Positions 41,339-49,736 of a stretch of DNA of 64,000 nt are shown here, one piece after another; positions within the stretch are counted from its first letter, which is position 1, and each line of letters opens with the position of its first letter. Below the pieces are notes generated by a model, which saw only the letters and a program-made list of their open reading frames with translations, did not search any database and was not told the origin of the DNA. The translations under genes and the position numbers were made by a program. The stretch lies in assembly GCA_016699675.1 (NCBI GenBank), contig CP064985.1:1116001-1180000 (forward strand), written 5' to 3'. The DNA is from Austwickia sp. GTDB taxonomy: Bacteria > Actinomycetota > Actinomycetes > Actinomycetales > Dermatophilaceae.

Positions 41339-42199
41339 ATGGCGACGTACCCCTTCGACCAGATCGACGTCTTCTGCCCCGAGCCGCCGGGTGGCAACCC
41401 GCTGGCGGTGGTGCACGACGCCGACGGCCTCACCGAGGATCCGATGGTCGAGTTCGCGCGGTGGACGAACCTCTCGGAGACGACCTTCCTGCTGCCGCCG
41501 ACGGCGGAAGGGCGGGCGCAGGGCGCCGACTACCGAGTCCGCATCTTCACCCCGGGTGGGGAGCTGCCGTTCGCCGGGCACCCCACGATCGGCAGCTGTC
41601 ACGCGTGGCTGGCGCGCGGGGCCCGGCCGGGTGGCGGGTCGGCGACGGTGTTGCAGGAGTGCGGGATCGGGCTGGTCGCCCTGCGCATCGAGGCGGATCG
41701 GATCGCCTTCGCGGCGCCCCCGCTGCTGCGTTCGGGGCCGGTGGCCGCGGACGACGTACAGCGGGTGGCGGTGGCACTCGGGCTCGGCCCGAGGGACGTC
41801 GTCGACGCGGCGTGGGCCGACAACGGCCCCGGCTGGATGGGGCTGCTGCTCACCGACGCCGCCACGGTGCTCGCGCTGCGCCCCGACTTCGCCGCGCTCG
41901 GCGACGCCAAGGTGGGGGTGGTGGGCCCCCACCCGACCGGCGGCCCAGCCGACGTGGAGGTGCGGGCGTTCTGCCCGGGGTACGGCGTCCCCGAGGACCC
42001 GGTGACCGGGTCCCTCAACGCCGCGCTTGCGATGTGGCTGATCGGGACGGGGCGGCTGCCCACGACGTACGTCGCAGCCCAGGGCACCGCCCTGGGGCGA
42101 CGCGGCCGGGTCCACGTGAGCCGCGACGAGGCGGGCGTCGTCTGGGTGGGCGGGGCGGCCCGCACGGTGATCACGGGATCCGTGGAACTCGGCGCCTGA
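41339..42199 (+). CDS. PhzF-family isomerase/epimerase-like protein
   Basis: A 286-residue two-domain protein of the PhzF/diaminopimelate-epimerase fold. The N-terminal domain has FCPEPPGGNPLAVV and the proposed catalytic Glu in LSETTFL, then FTPGGELPFAGHPTIGS. The C-terminal domain has CPGYGVPEDPVTGSLN. All family signatures are present. No phenazine genes are nearby, so it belongs to the broad uncharacterised group. It follows the MFS gene on the same strand. Confidence 0.9.
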   Translation: MATYPFDQIDVFCPEPPGGNPLAVVHDADGLTEDPMVEFARWTNLSETTFLLPPTAEGRAQGADYRVRIFTPGGELPFAGHPTIGSCHAWLARGARPGGGSATVLQECGIGLVALRIEADRIAFAAPPLLRSGPVAADDVQRVAVALGLGPRDVVDAAWADNGPGWMGLLLTDAATVLALRPDFAALGDAKVGVVGPHPTGGPADVEVRAFCPGYGVPEDPVTGSLNAALAMWLIGTGRLPTTYVAAQGTALGRRGRVHVSRDEAGVVWVGGAARTVITGSVELGA

Positions 42200-42300
42200 C
42201 GGACCACCGCAGGCGGCCGACGCCGAGGGCCGCGCCACAGTTGGCGGCCCCGGGTGCCGTCCCGATCCGATGCGAGGCAGGATGGAGTGCGGGTGCCAGC

Positions 42301-42360
42301 CGCACCCGGCGTACGGTGCCCAGCCGCACCCGGCGTACGGTGCCATCCGCACCCGGCGTA
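42301..42360. repeat. Three 23-24-bp tandem repeats upstream of the ferritin-like gene
   Basis: CGCACCCGGCGTAC occurs at 42301, 42325 and 42348, joined by GGTGCC(C)A linkers. The array ends 51 bp before the start of the ferritin-like gene, in its presumed leader or promoter. Confidence 0.85.
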
Positions 42361-42411
42361 CCCGGTGGGCGAACCCGACCCGACCGGGCCGACGATGACG
42401 AAGGGGATCCC

Positions 42412-42717
42412 ATGAGCAGCGAGCAACTCCACGAGCAGAACCTCAGCGCGCAGGCCCTGGACCGGCACCGCGCCATCGTCTCGCTGATGGAGGAGCTGGA
42501 GGCCGTCGACTGGTACAACCAGCGCGTCGAGGCCACCAGCGACGAGTCGCTGCGCCGGATCCTGGAGCACAACCGGGACGAGGAGGCCGAGCACGCCGCG
42601 ATGTTGATCGAGTGGCTGCGGCGGACGTACCCGCAGTTCGGCGAGGAGCTCAAGACCTACCTGTTCACCGAGGGCGACATCCTCGAGGCCGAGGAGAAGG
42701 CCACCGGCAAGGACTGA
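42412..42717 (+). CDS. Encapsulated-ferritin (EncFtn)-like protein without targeting tail
   Basis: A 101-residue protein matching EncFtn of Rhodospirillum rubrum: HRAIVSLMEELEAVDWYNQR and HNRDEEAEHAAMLIEWLRR. The ferroxidase ligands correspond to Glu28, Glu58 and His61 (Glu32, Glu62, His65 in EncFtn; identical spacing), and the entry-site Trp34-Tyr35 pair is kept. EncFtn dimers oxidise Fe(II) at a shared site and normally sit inside an encapsulin shell. Here the C-terminus ends soon after the domain in Glu/Lys-rich sequence without a shell-targeting peptide, and no encapsulin gene is in the window. Catalase follows 146 bp later. AAGGGGAT precedes the ATG. Confidence 0.9.
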   Translation: MSSEQLHEQNLSAQALDRHRAIVSLMEELEAVDWYNQRVEATSDESLRRILEHNRDEEAEHAAMLIEWLRRTYPQFGEELKTYLFTEGDILEAEEKATGKD

Positions 42718-42863
42718 GCGCGCTCCCTGGAGCCGCGAACTGGCCGGCGGAGGTCGGGCGGCCGGTGATCGCTACCCACCCTTTCGGGTGAACCTCGTTC
42801 GCGGTCGGCGAAAGGCCGAGGTCTCGGGGTGCATTTCGCCGGATTGTGGGGTTGGCTGGGCCC

Positions 42864-44444
42864 ATGACTCAGCCGACGACCCCGCCGCCCAACCCCGGAA
42901 ACGACACCGGCTCGACGATGCTCAACGGCGCCCCCGCGCCGAGTGACCGCCACAGCCTGACTCTCGGTCCCGATGGGCCGCTGCTGCTGCACGATCACCA
43001 CCTCGTCAACGCCCTCGCGCACTTCAACCGGGAGAACATCCCGGACCGCAAGCCGCACGCCAAGGGCTCCGGCGCGTTCGGCGAGCTGGAGATCACGCAC
43101 GACATCACGAGGTACACGAAGGCCGCGGTGTTCCAGCCCGGCACCAAGACCCGGATGCTGGCGCGGTTCTCGACGGTCGCGGGCGAGGCCGGGTCCCCCG
43201 ACACGTGGCGCGACGTGCGCGGTTTCGCGCTGAAGTTCTACACGACCGAGGGCAACTGGGACCTCGTCGGCAACAACACCCCGATCTTCTTCCTGCGCGA
43301 CCCCATGAAGTTCCCGAACTTCATCCGCAGCCAGAAGCGACTCGGCGATTCCGGGCTGCGCGACCAGAACATGCAGTGGGACTTCTGGACGCTGAACCCC
43401 GAAAGCGCCCACCAGGTCACCTATCTGATGGGCGACCGGGGGCTGCCGCGGAGCTGGCGATTCATGAACGGCTACGGCAGCCACACCTACATGCTGGTCA
43501 ACGCCTCCGGCGAGCGGTTCTGGGTGAAGTTCCACTTCCACAGCGACCAGGGCGTGGAGAACTGGAAGGGCGCCGACGCCGAGAAGATCGCGGGCGAGGA
43601 CGCCGACTTCCACCGGCGGGATCTGTTCCAGGCCATCGAGCGCGGGGAGTACCCAAGCTGGACGCTGAAGGTGCAGATCATGCCGTACGACGAGGCGAAG
43701 ACCTATCACTTCAACCCCTTCGACCTGACGAAGATCTGGCCGCACTCGGATTACCCGCTGATCGAGGTGGGTCGGATGACGCTGAAGGAGAACCCGGAGA
43801 ACTTCTTCGCCCAGATCGACCAGGCCTCGTTCGCGCCGAGCAACATCGTGCCGGGCATCGGGTTCAGCCCGGACCGGATGCTGCTGGCGCGGGTGTTCGC
43901 CTACTCCGACGCGCACCGCGCCCGGGTCGGCGTGAACCACGACCAGCTGCCGGTGAACCGGCCGCTGCCGGAGGTCGAGGCGAAGTACAACGTCTACACC
44001 TTCGACGGGCCGATGCGGTACTACCACAGCGGCGGCCAGGCCACCTATGCCGCGAACTCGACCGGCCGCGGGTACGCCGACAACGACGGTCGCGACGAGG
44101 CGGGCTGGGAGGCCGACGGCGAGATGATCCGCTGCGCGCAGGCCCTGCGCCCGGATGACGACGACTTCGGCCAGGCGGGCACGCTGGTGCGCGAGGTCTT
44201 CGACGACGCTGCCCGGGACCGGTTCGTGGAGACCATCGCCGGGGCGTTGCTGCAGGACGTGACGCCGCCGGTGCTGGAGCGGGCGTTCTGGTACTGGTCC
44301 TCCGTCGACGCCACCATCGGCGCCCGGATCAAGGCCGAGGTCCAGAAGGGCCAGGCCGACGGCGGCCCCGGCAATGACCCCGACAAGGCCAAGGCGAAGC
44401 AGCCGGAGGCGATCCGCGAGAGCGACACGCAAGCCGGCCGTTAA
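42864..44444 (+). CDS. Heme catalase
   Basis: A 526-residue clade-type small-subunit catalase. The catalytic His65 lies in PHAKGSGAFG, the Asn/Phe pocket region in GNNTPIFFLRDPMKFPNFI, and the heme-ligand Tyr in RVFAYSDAHRARVG. The C-terminal ~30 residues are a charged extension. It decomposes hydrogen peroxide. The upstream EncFtn-like ferroxidase (146 bp away, same strand) makes a plausible iron/peroxide pair, since ferroxidase chemistry can produce peroxide; co-transcription is inference. Confidence 0.96.
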   Translation: MTQPTTPPPNPGNDTGSTMLNGAPAPSDRHSLTLGPDGPLLLHDHHLVNALAHFNRENIPDRKPHAKGSGAFGELEITHDITRYTKAAVFQPGTKTRMLARFSTVAGEAGSPDTWRDVRGFALKFYTTEGNWDLVGNNTPIFFLRDPMKFPNFIRSQKRLGDSGLRDQNMQWDFWTLNPESAHQVTYLMGDRGLPRSWRFMNGYGSHTYMLVNASGERFWVKFHFHSDQGVENWKGADAEKIAGEDADFHRRDLFQAIERGEYPSWTLKVQIMPYDEAKTYHFNPFDLTKIWPHSDYPLIEVGRMTLKENPENFFAQIDQASFAPSNIVPGIGFSPDRMLLARVFAYSDAHRARVGVNHDQLPVNRPLPEVEAKYNVYTFDGPMRYYHSGGQATYAANSTGRGYADNDGRDEAGWEADGEMIRCAQALRPDDDDFGQAGTLVREVFDDAARDRFVETIAGALLQDVTPPVLERAFWYWSSVDATIGARIKAEVQKGQADGGPGNDPDKAKAKQPEAIRESDTQAGR

Positions 44445-44543
44445 TTCGTACGTCGTGAGGCGGCGCCGTCCCAGGTCTCGGGGCGGCGCCGCTTCGCGTC
44501 ACGGACCGCCCCCATCGCCTCGTCGCGGGATGAGTCTGCGGTG

Positions 44544-44589
44544 TGACTGGGGCGTTATGCGTTCCCCGGAGCGCATAACGCCCCAGTCA
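44544..44589. repeat. 46-bp palindrome, family B copy 1
   Basis: TGACTGGGGCGTTATGCG (44544-44561) and its exact complement (44572-44589) form 18-bp perfect arms around TTCCCCGGAG. It lies 100 bp after catalase in the gap to the next convergent gene. Copies 2 and 3 lie at 45157 and 46347. Confidence 0.92.
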
Positions 44590-44671
44590 TGCGGTGGTCC
44601 AGCTGCTGGGGCCTCAAGGTCAGCCGGACGCGGCCTGTTGGAGGCTCAGAGCGCGACGAAGGGCGGTGATT

Positions 44672-45055
44672 TCAAACCCGGACCGGCACCCGGGCCTCGC
44701 TCTCGATGACGCTGACGATGTGCGGCGAGGGCGACAAGACGCCGATCCCGATGAGGTCCTCAGCCGTGCGGCCCATGCGCACCACCCCCAGAGCCTCCCA
44801 GTCCAACGCCTCCGAGAGTCGACGTTGCCCCACGCGCAGCTCAGCGTCCGAGTAGCGCGCGGGGACGAACTCCATCGACACGCGGAACCCCTCGGCGGAC
44901 CGGCCACGCTGGATGGGCGCGAGGCCGACGATCCCGATGGTGTAACCCCGGGGATACTCGTGTCGCACGCCCCCGACGAGGTCCGGGCCCAGCCGGTCGA
45001 TGAGGATCTCGAGAAACCGCTCGCCGTCGATCTGCCCGTCGTCGACATTCGTCAT
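44672..45055 (-). CDS. Conserved-looking protein of unknown function
   Basis: A 127-residue protein from MTNVDDGQIDGERFLEILID, with VRHEYPRGYTIGIVGL, FRVSMEFVPARYSDAEL and the tail VIESEARVPVRV. The strand/helix pattern looks like one small alpha/beta domain. Longer starts exist upstream but add a low-complexity Gly/Arg segment. It lies between family B palindromes 1 and 2. No family is recognised. Confidence 0.55.
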   Translation of the reverse strand: MTNVDDGQIDGERFLEILIDRLGPDLVGGVRHEYPRGYTIGIVGLAPIQRGRSAEGFRVSMEFVPARYSDAELRVGQRRLSEALDWEALGVVRMGRTAEDLIGIGVLSPSPHIVSVIESEARVPVRV

Positions 45056-45156
45056 GCCCCATCGTCCCATTTGCCCCGCCGCCTCGCCGGGTCCGCCACC
45101 TGCGCAGGCGCGTGGACGCTTGGTGCTCATGGCCACTGCACGATCGCCGAACGAGG

Positions 45157-45199
45157 TGACTGGGGCGTTATGAGTTCCCCGGAGCGCATACCCCAGTCA
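45157..45199. repeat. Family B palindrome copy 2 (3-bp deletion)
   Basis: Begins TGACTGGGGCGTTATG as in copy 1, but ends GAGCGCATACCCCAGTCA: the right arm has lost ACG and the left arm has one substitution (TGAG for TGCG). It is thus a decayed copy, 43 bp. Confidence 0.88.
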
Positions 45200-45263
45200 C
45201 TGCCCCCGGTCACGAGGAGCCCTGGTCGCAAGGTCAGGCCGGCCGCGACCTGTTCGTTTGGCG

Positions 45264-46243
45264 TCAGCCGGCCACCGCGGCGGGGTCGCTCGCTCGATCG
45301 GCCCGCAGCGCCGCGAGCCCCCGCTCGATCTGATCCAGGAAGCGCTCCGGCGCAAGGCGCAGCCCCACCACCGGGATGCGCAGCACCGCACGGCGGGTGA
45401 GGGTCACCTCGTTCTGGCGCAGCGCGTCATCGACCGGGTTCAGCGCGAGCGCGTGCTGGCCCCCATCGATCTCCACGACGAGGCCGATGTCTTCCCACTC
45501 GACGTCGAGGTAGATCCGACCGCCCGGGAGGGAACGCACGACCTGGTGGCTCGGCCGCGGGAGCCCGTGCCGTCGGCACATCCGGGCGAAGTCCAGCTCG
45601 CCGAGCGAGTGCACGCCATCGCAGACGTCCCGGATCACGGCATCGATGAGGGCGCGACGCGGGCTCCGCCGTACGGTCTGCCACGCCGCGAGCAGCCGAG
45701 CCGGCGCGACCAGCCGCTGCTGCACGGCGAGGCAGATGAGCAAGGCCGCCTGCCGGTCCGAGACGGCCAGCTGCGCCGCGTGGATCACGGCCCAGTCGGG
45801 GGTGACGCGCGGCAGGCCGATGCCCACGACCGGCACCGGCGCGCCACGACGCCGGGCATGGGGTGCCGGTCGTTGCCGGTGGGCACCGACACGTCGATCA
45901 CGTCCAGCCGGAAACCGGTCAGGCCGTGCGCGACCAACGCGGCCGCTCCGTCCAGGACGGCGCCCGGGCCGCTCTCCCACACCGCCTGCCACAGCATCCC
46001 GCGCCCCTGCGGCGTGGTGCCCGCGACGACGATCGTGTGTCGCCCGGCGCGATGCCATCGGCCGGCCCTGACCTCGGCGCGGACGTCCTCCTTCGTCACG
46101 CCGAGCGCGCGAAGCTCCGCGCGATGGACGACGCCATCGTCCGCCGACTGCGAGGCCGCCACGGCGAGCGCGCGACGGCGGCGCTGTTCCGCCGGGCTCC
46201 GACGTCGAGTGCTGCCCTGGCCGGGCCGAAATGTCTGGACCAT
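45264..46243 (-). pseudogene. Frameshifted AbiEi-like / DUF559 (Vsr-fold) protein
   Basis: The start (ATG 46243) reads an N-terminal helix-turn-helix of the AbiEi antitoxin type (DDGVVHRAELRALGVTKEDV) and WESGPGAVLDGAAALVAHG. Near 45840-45850, after MPGVVARR, the frame breaks and a different frame continues PVVGIGLPRVTPDWAVIHAA to the end, with the endonuclease-fold segment VEWEDIGLVVEIDGGQHAL and IPVVGLRLAPERF. Together they make the usual ~320-residue actinobacterial protein. The indel may be a real mutation or a sequence error. Family B palindromes lie on both sides. Confidence 0.75.
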
Positions 46244-46346
46244 GGCCCTAGGGTGCTGACCCCCGTGGGGTCTCGGGTCCGCGCCAGTTCGGGCTGTGGA
46301 CCGCCACGTGGTGCTCCCGGGGTGGGGACAAGGGGCGCTTCCCACG

Positions 46347-46392
46347 TGACTGGGGCGTTATGCGTGCCCGGGAGCGCATAACGCCCCAGACA
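46347..46392. repeat. 46-bp palindrome, family B copy 3
   Basis: TGACTGGGGCGTTATGCG with the right arm CGCATAACGCCCCAGACA: one mismatch near the outer end and a loop TGCCCGGGAG (CCCGGG, where copy 1 has CCCCGGA). It lies in the 346-bp gap 46244-46589 between the DUF559 pseudogene and the lipoprotein gene; no other gene is visible there. Confidence 0.9.
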
Positions 46393-46589
46393 TTTCGCTC
46401 GTCGCGAACTGAGCTTCCTGCGCGGCCTCCCAGGGCACGTCGGCCGGTCAGACCGGATCACCAAGAAGCGGTCAGTTCGACATGACGTCTCCTGAGCCGC
46501 AGCCCCCAGCCGCCCTAGCGCAACGCATGGCATACCCATCCGGAGGGCTCACTCCCGCGGCAACCGGGCGGCCCGCTTGGGCGCTCTGT

Positions 46590-47099
46590 ATGGACGTGAG
46601 TCCTCGCATCGCCGCCGTCGCCGCCGTCGTGGGGTTGGTCGCCCTCGTGCCGGCGTGTGGTCTTTCCCGGGCGTGCACCGCCATGGGTGGTAGCAGCGGC
46701 GTCACCGTGTGGGTCGCGCCGGACCTTGCGCCCGTAGTCCCGACCGCCCGCATCCGGGACGAGCCGCAGCCCAGCGGCCTCAGCGTCCGGGTGTGCCTGC
46801 GCGAGAGCTGCCACGACGTACCGGTGGACGTCATCCCCACCCAGAACCCCCAGCGCCCGCGGGCCTGGGTGCCACTCGACGCGCTCCCCAGCGAGCCGGT
46901 CACCGTGCGCGTCACGCTGCTGCGGGCCGCCACCGGCGCGGCGCTCGTCGGCCCGCAGGACGTCGAGGTCCATCCGGTCTCCCACGCGGTCAACGGGCCG
47001 GGCTGCGGGCCCGTCGTCCAGGGCGCGGCGGTGCTGATCGAGCGGAACGGCATCCGCGAGGGCAGTCTGGAGGGGCCGGGCCCGGGCGGTACGCCGTAG
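46590..47099 (+). CDS. Small secreted lipoprotein of unknown function
   Basis: A 169-residue protein. MDVSPRIAAVAAVVGLVALV followed by PAC is a good lipoprotein signal, so ATG 46590 is preferred over an earlier Met. The mature part is beta-rich with SVRVCLRESCHDVPVDV and a Cys in GPGCGPVV that may form disulfides. No family is recognised. The ASCH gene follows 10 bp later and may be co-transcribed. Confidence 0.7.
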   Translation: MDVSPRIAAVAAVVGLVALVPACGLSRACTAMGGSSGVTVWVAPDLAPVVPTARIRDEPQPSGLSVRVCLRESCHDVPVDVIPTQNPQRPRAWVPLDALPSEPVTVRVTLLRAATGAALVGPQDVEVHPVSHAVNGPGCGPVVQGAAVLIERNGIREGSLEGPGPGGTP

Positions 47100-47109
47100 C
47101 CTGAACCGC

Positions 47110-47604
47110 ATGTCGCGGAGCGAGATCGACGCCTTCTGGGAGGACGCCCGCATCCACGTGGGGCTGACCGAGCTCGCGTCGTACGTCGGCGCCACGCCCC
47201 TCTCGGCCATCCAACCGCCGGCGTGGTCCTTCGGGGCGACCCCCGAGCAGGCGGACCGGCTGCTGCAGCTCGTCCTCGACGGGATCAAGACGGCGACCGC
47301 GGGGGCGCTGTGGGACTACGAGGCCGAGGGCGACGAGCTGCCCACGCCGGGAATGCTCTCGATCGTGCTCGACGGCGCCGGCCACCCACGGGCGCTGGTC
47401 CGCACCGACGATGTCCAGATCGTGCCGTTCCGCGAGGTGGGCGAGGAGCATGCGTACGCCGAGGGCGAGGGCGACCGGACCCTGGCGAGCTGGCGCGCGG
47501 AGCATGAGCGCTTCTTCAACGAGCACGCGGCCCACGACCGGGGGTTTCGCGACGACATGCCCCTGGTGCTGGAGCGGTTCACCGTGCTGCATCGCTGGAC
47601 GTGA
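47110..47604 (+). CDS. ASCH-domain protein
   Basis: A 164-residue protein of the YqfB/ASCH type: an N-terminal helical region (FWEDARIHVGL), then WSFGATPEQADRLLQLVLDG with IKTATAGALWDYEAEGDELP, typical of this domain, and FREVGEEHAYAEGEGDRTL. ASCH domains bind RNA or modified nucleosides. The 3' end overlaps the convergent MFS gene by 26 bp. The specific role is unknown. Confidence 0.87.
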   Translation: MSRSEIDAFWEDARIHVGLTELASYVGATPLSAIQPPAWSFGATPEQADRLLQLVLDGIKTATAGALWDYEAEGDELPTPGMLSIVLDGAGHPRALVRTDDVQIVPFREVGEEHAYAEGEGDRTLASWRAEHERFFNEHAAHDRGFRDDMPLVLERFTVLHRWT

Positions 47605-48866
47605 GCTCGGCGGCTGACGATCCCTCGGTCACCGACCGAGCCCGGCGCACCACGACCGCGACCACGATGACGCTGCTCACGGCGCCGCAGAGCAGGAACG
47701 TCGGCCGCGGCCCGATGAGCCCACCCAGCCAGCCGCCGAGCAGCAGCGCCACGGTCCCCAACGCGCGTGCCATGCCGTTGAGCGCGGCGTTGGCGTCGCC
47801 GCTCCGCTCGTCCGGGATCCGATCCACGACCAGGGCCATGAGCAGCCCGTTCGACAGGGCGTTCGCCGCTCCGCAGGAGGCCTGAAGCGCGAGCAGTACG
47901 CCGTACGACGGCGCGACCCCGCTCGCCGCGGTGAGCAGCCCCATCGCGCCGAACGCCGCGAAGATGACCCGGACGCGCGTTGCTGCGCGGTCGATCCGGC
48001 CGGCCGCCGCCGAACCCGCGACGGCCCCGCCGCCGAGGGCCACGGTCAGGATCCCCACCTGTTCCGGGGGAACGCCCAGAGCATCCCGCAGGAGGAAGAT
48101 CTCGACGACGTTGACCGCCTCGAGCGTGACGCCCAGCGGGATGAGGGCCAGCAGCACGGGCCGTAAGACCGGTTCGGCGAAGAGCAGCCGCAGGCTCCCC
48201 GCGGCCCGGCTCGACCACCCGGCGCCCCGCGCCCGACGCGCCGGCGAGACGGTCATCACGGCGCCCACCCCGGCGGGTCCGCACGACGAGGCCCGCCAGC
48301 GCCACCGCGGCGAAGGTCGCCGCGTCGGCCAGGAACGCGGCCCGGTCGCCGTACCGTCCCACGAGCACCCCACCCGCCGCCGCCCCCAGCGGCGCGGCCA
48401 CCGCCGACCAACCCTGTTGCAGCGCGATCACCCGGCCCACGCGCTGCTCCCCCACCATCCGCGGCACCAGCGCCGACCAGGTCGGTTGCAGGACGGCGTG
48501 CGCGCTCTGCACGACCACCACCAGCGCGCAGGTGCTCACGAGGTCGTCGGCGGTTGCGAGCAGCCCCGCGGCCCCCGCCTGCACCAGTCCGCCGACGACG
48601 AGGATCCGCCGGGAGTCGCAGCGGTCGGCCACCCGACCCGGCACCCCCATCAGCGCGACGATCGGCAACCCGAACGCCGCCAGCAGCGCGGTGACCGCCA
48701 CCGGCCCCAACCCCCAGGCGTGGGCTCGGAGCAGCAACGCGATCATCGCCGCTGCGTCGCCGGCGACCGAGAGAGCGCGGGCGCCGACGACGAGCGGTAC
48801 GTCGTACGGCGCCGCGGCCCTGCTCCGTCGCATGGGCGGCGGTGAGTCTTGAAGCGCATCCTTCAT
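47579..48866 (-). pseudogene. Frameshifted MFS transporter
   Basis: From the ATG at 48866 the frame encodes five to six helices (VPLVVGARALSVAGDAAAM to LAGLVVRTRRGG) and then becomes Arg/Gly-rich nonsense. At about 48262-48280 another frame takes over and encodes the second half (RLLFAEPVLRPVLLALIPLG to VSSVIVVAVVVRRAR) ending at 47579. Joined, they give a normal ~425-residue MFS protein. The shift lies in CCCACCCCGGCGGG, a run prone to indels. Start: ATG at 48866 lacks a ribosome-binding site; a leaderless message is possible. Divergent from an ArsR-type gene. Confidence 0.75.
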
Positions 48867-48876
48867 AGTTACGAAG
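48861..48876. promoter_or_regulatory. Imperfect palindrome over the MFS start codon
   Basis: CTTCATAGTTACGAAG is self-complementary at 12 of 16 positions and covers the MFS start at 48866. ArsR-type proteins bind such 12-2-12-like AT-containing palindromes, and the divergent gene at 49029 encodes one. The site is the most AT-rich stretch in the intergenic region. Confidence 0.4.
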
Positions 48877-48938
48877 CTAACACTTCACGTATGTGACGCG
48901 CGAGCTTCAGACCTCGCGCCATTGCCTCTGTGGATAGC

Positions 48939-48998
48939 GACCGTTCGTGAGCTGCCCTTTTGGTGCCGCGGCACCCAAAGGGCAGGTCGTGATCGGCC
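48939..48998. repeat. 60-bp intergenic palindrome, family A copy 5 (diverged)
   Basis: Begins GACCGTTCGTGAGCTGCCC, centre GGTGCCGCGGCACC (48968/48969), right arm GGGCAGGTCGTGATCGG. The centre has CGCG in place of the CATG of the other copies, a symmetric double change that keeps the palindrome. It sits in the divergent region between the MFS and ArsR-like genes. Confidence 0.88.
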
Positions 48999-49028
48999 AC
49001 CTGAAGAAGCCCCGGATACGCTCGGACG

Positions 49029-49736
49029 ATGGCCGAAGAGACGCCGCGACGCCGTACCGACGCCCCGGCTCGGCAGACCACCGGGGAGACGACGCGACGC
49101 CGTACGGACGCCCCCGCGCTGTCGATCTCCGACCCGCGGGCCCTCAAGGCTCTAGCCCATCCCGCCCGGCAGCGAGTGGTGGACCTGCTGTACGACCACG
49201 ACGTGGCCATCACCGCGACCCAGGCCGCGGCCGAGTGCGGGCTGTCCCCGTCGGCCATGAGCTACCACCTGCGCGCCCTGGAGCGATGGGGCATCGTCGA
49301 GCGCGACGCGTCCGCGAGCGACGGCCGGGAGCGGCCCTGGCGCGCCGTCGGCTCATCGCTCAACGTCGGGCCGAGCGCGCTGACGGGGGTTCCGGTCGCG
49401 GAGGTGGCGACGTACCTGGCTGCCTTCCTGGCCCCCCTCAACGAGGCGGCGCTGCGACTCGCCAGCCAGCTCTCCGAGCAACCCCGGGACGCGCCGCCGC
49501 ACGTGTCCGGCGTGCTGAGCCGCGGTCGGCTGTGGCTGTCCCCTGAGGAGTTTGCCGAGGTCACGGACGCCTTGGCCGCGGTGACGCAGCGCTTCGCCGA
49601 CCGCTCCATCGAGGACCATCCAGCGCACGCGCGGCCCTACGACGCGTACCGGATCCTGCTGCCCGTCGACGCGGCCACCGGCGCCCCCGAAAAAAATCTT
49701 GGCGGCGATGCAACCGCGCAACCACCCCAGGCGTAA
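49029..49736 (+). CDS. ArsR-type winged-helix regulator
   Basis: A 235-residue regulator. The N-terminal ~35 residues contain a repeated RRRTDAPA motif (direct repeat, probably disordered). The winged helix follows at about 40-110: DPRALKALAHPARQRVVDLL, TATQAAAECGLSPSAMSYHL and RALERWGIVERD. A C-terminal helical domain of about 100 residues may bind a ligand. It is divergent from the MFS gene, a common repressor-exporter pairing. A strong hairpin at 49804 ends the transcript. Confidence 0.85.
   Translation: MAEETPRRRTDAPARQTTGETTRRRTDAPALSISDPRALKALAHPARQRVVDLLYDHDVAITATQAAAECGLSPSAMSYHLRALERWGIVERDASASDGRERPWRAVGSSLNVGPSALTGVPVAEVATYLAAFLAPLNEAALRLASQLSEQPRDAPPHVSGVLSRGRLWLSPEEFAEVTDALAAVTQRFADRSIEDHPAHARPYDAYRILLPVDAATGAPEKNLGGDATAQPPQA

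Noticed and set aside
38857..42717. 1286-codon plus-strand open frame ending in the ferritin-like gene
   Set aside because: It crosses the antisense esterase and an alternative frame of the MFS and PhzF genes; only the last 101 codons are the real gene with its own RBS.
45264..46058. The downstream half of the DUF559 gene as a complete protein starting at 46058
   Set aside because: Its first ~75 residues are Arg/Gly-rich out-of-frame reading; the true N-terminal part is in the other frame.
17516..48998. Family A palindromes as insertion sequences
   Set aside because: They are only 60 bp, contain no coding capacity and show no obvious flanking target duplications.
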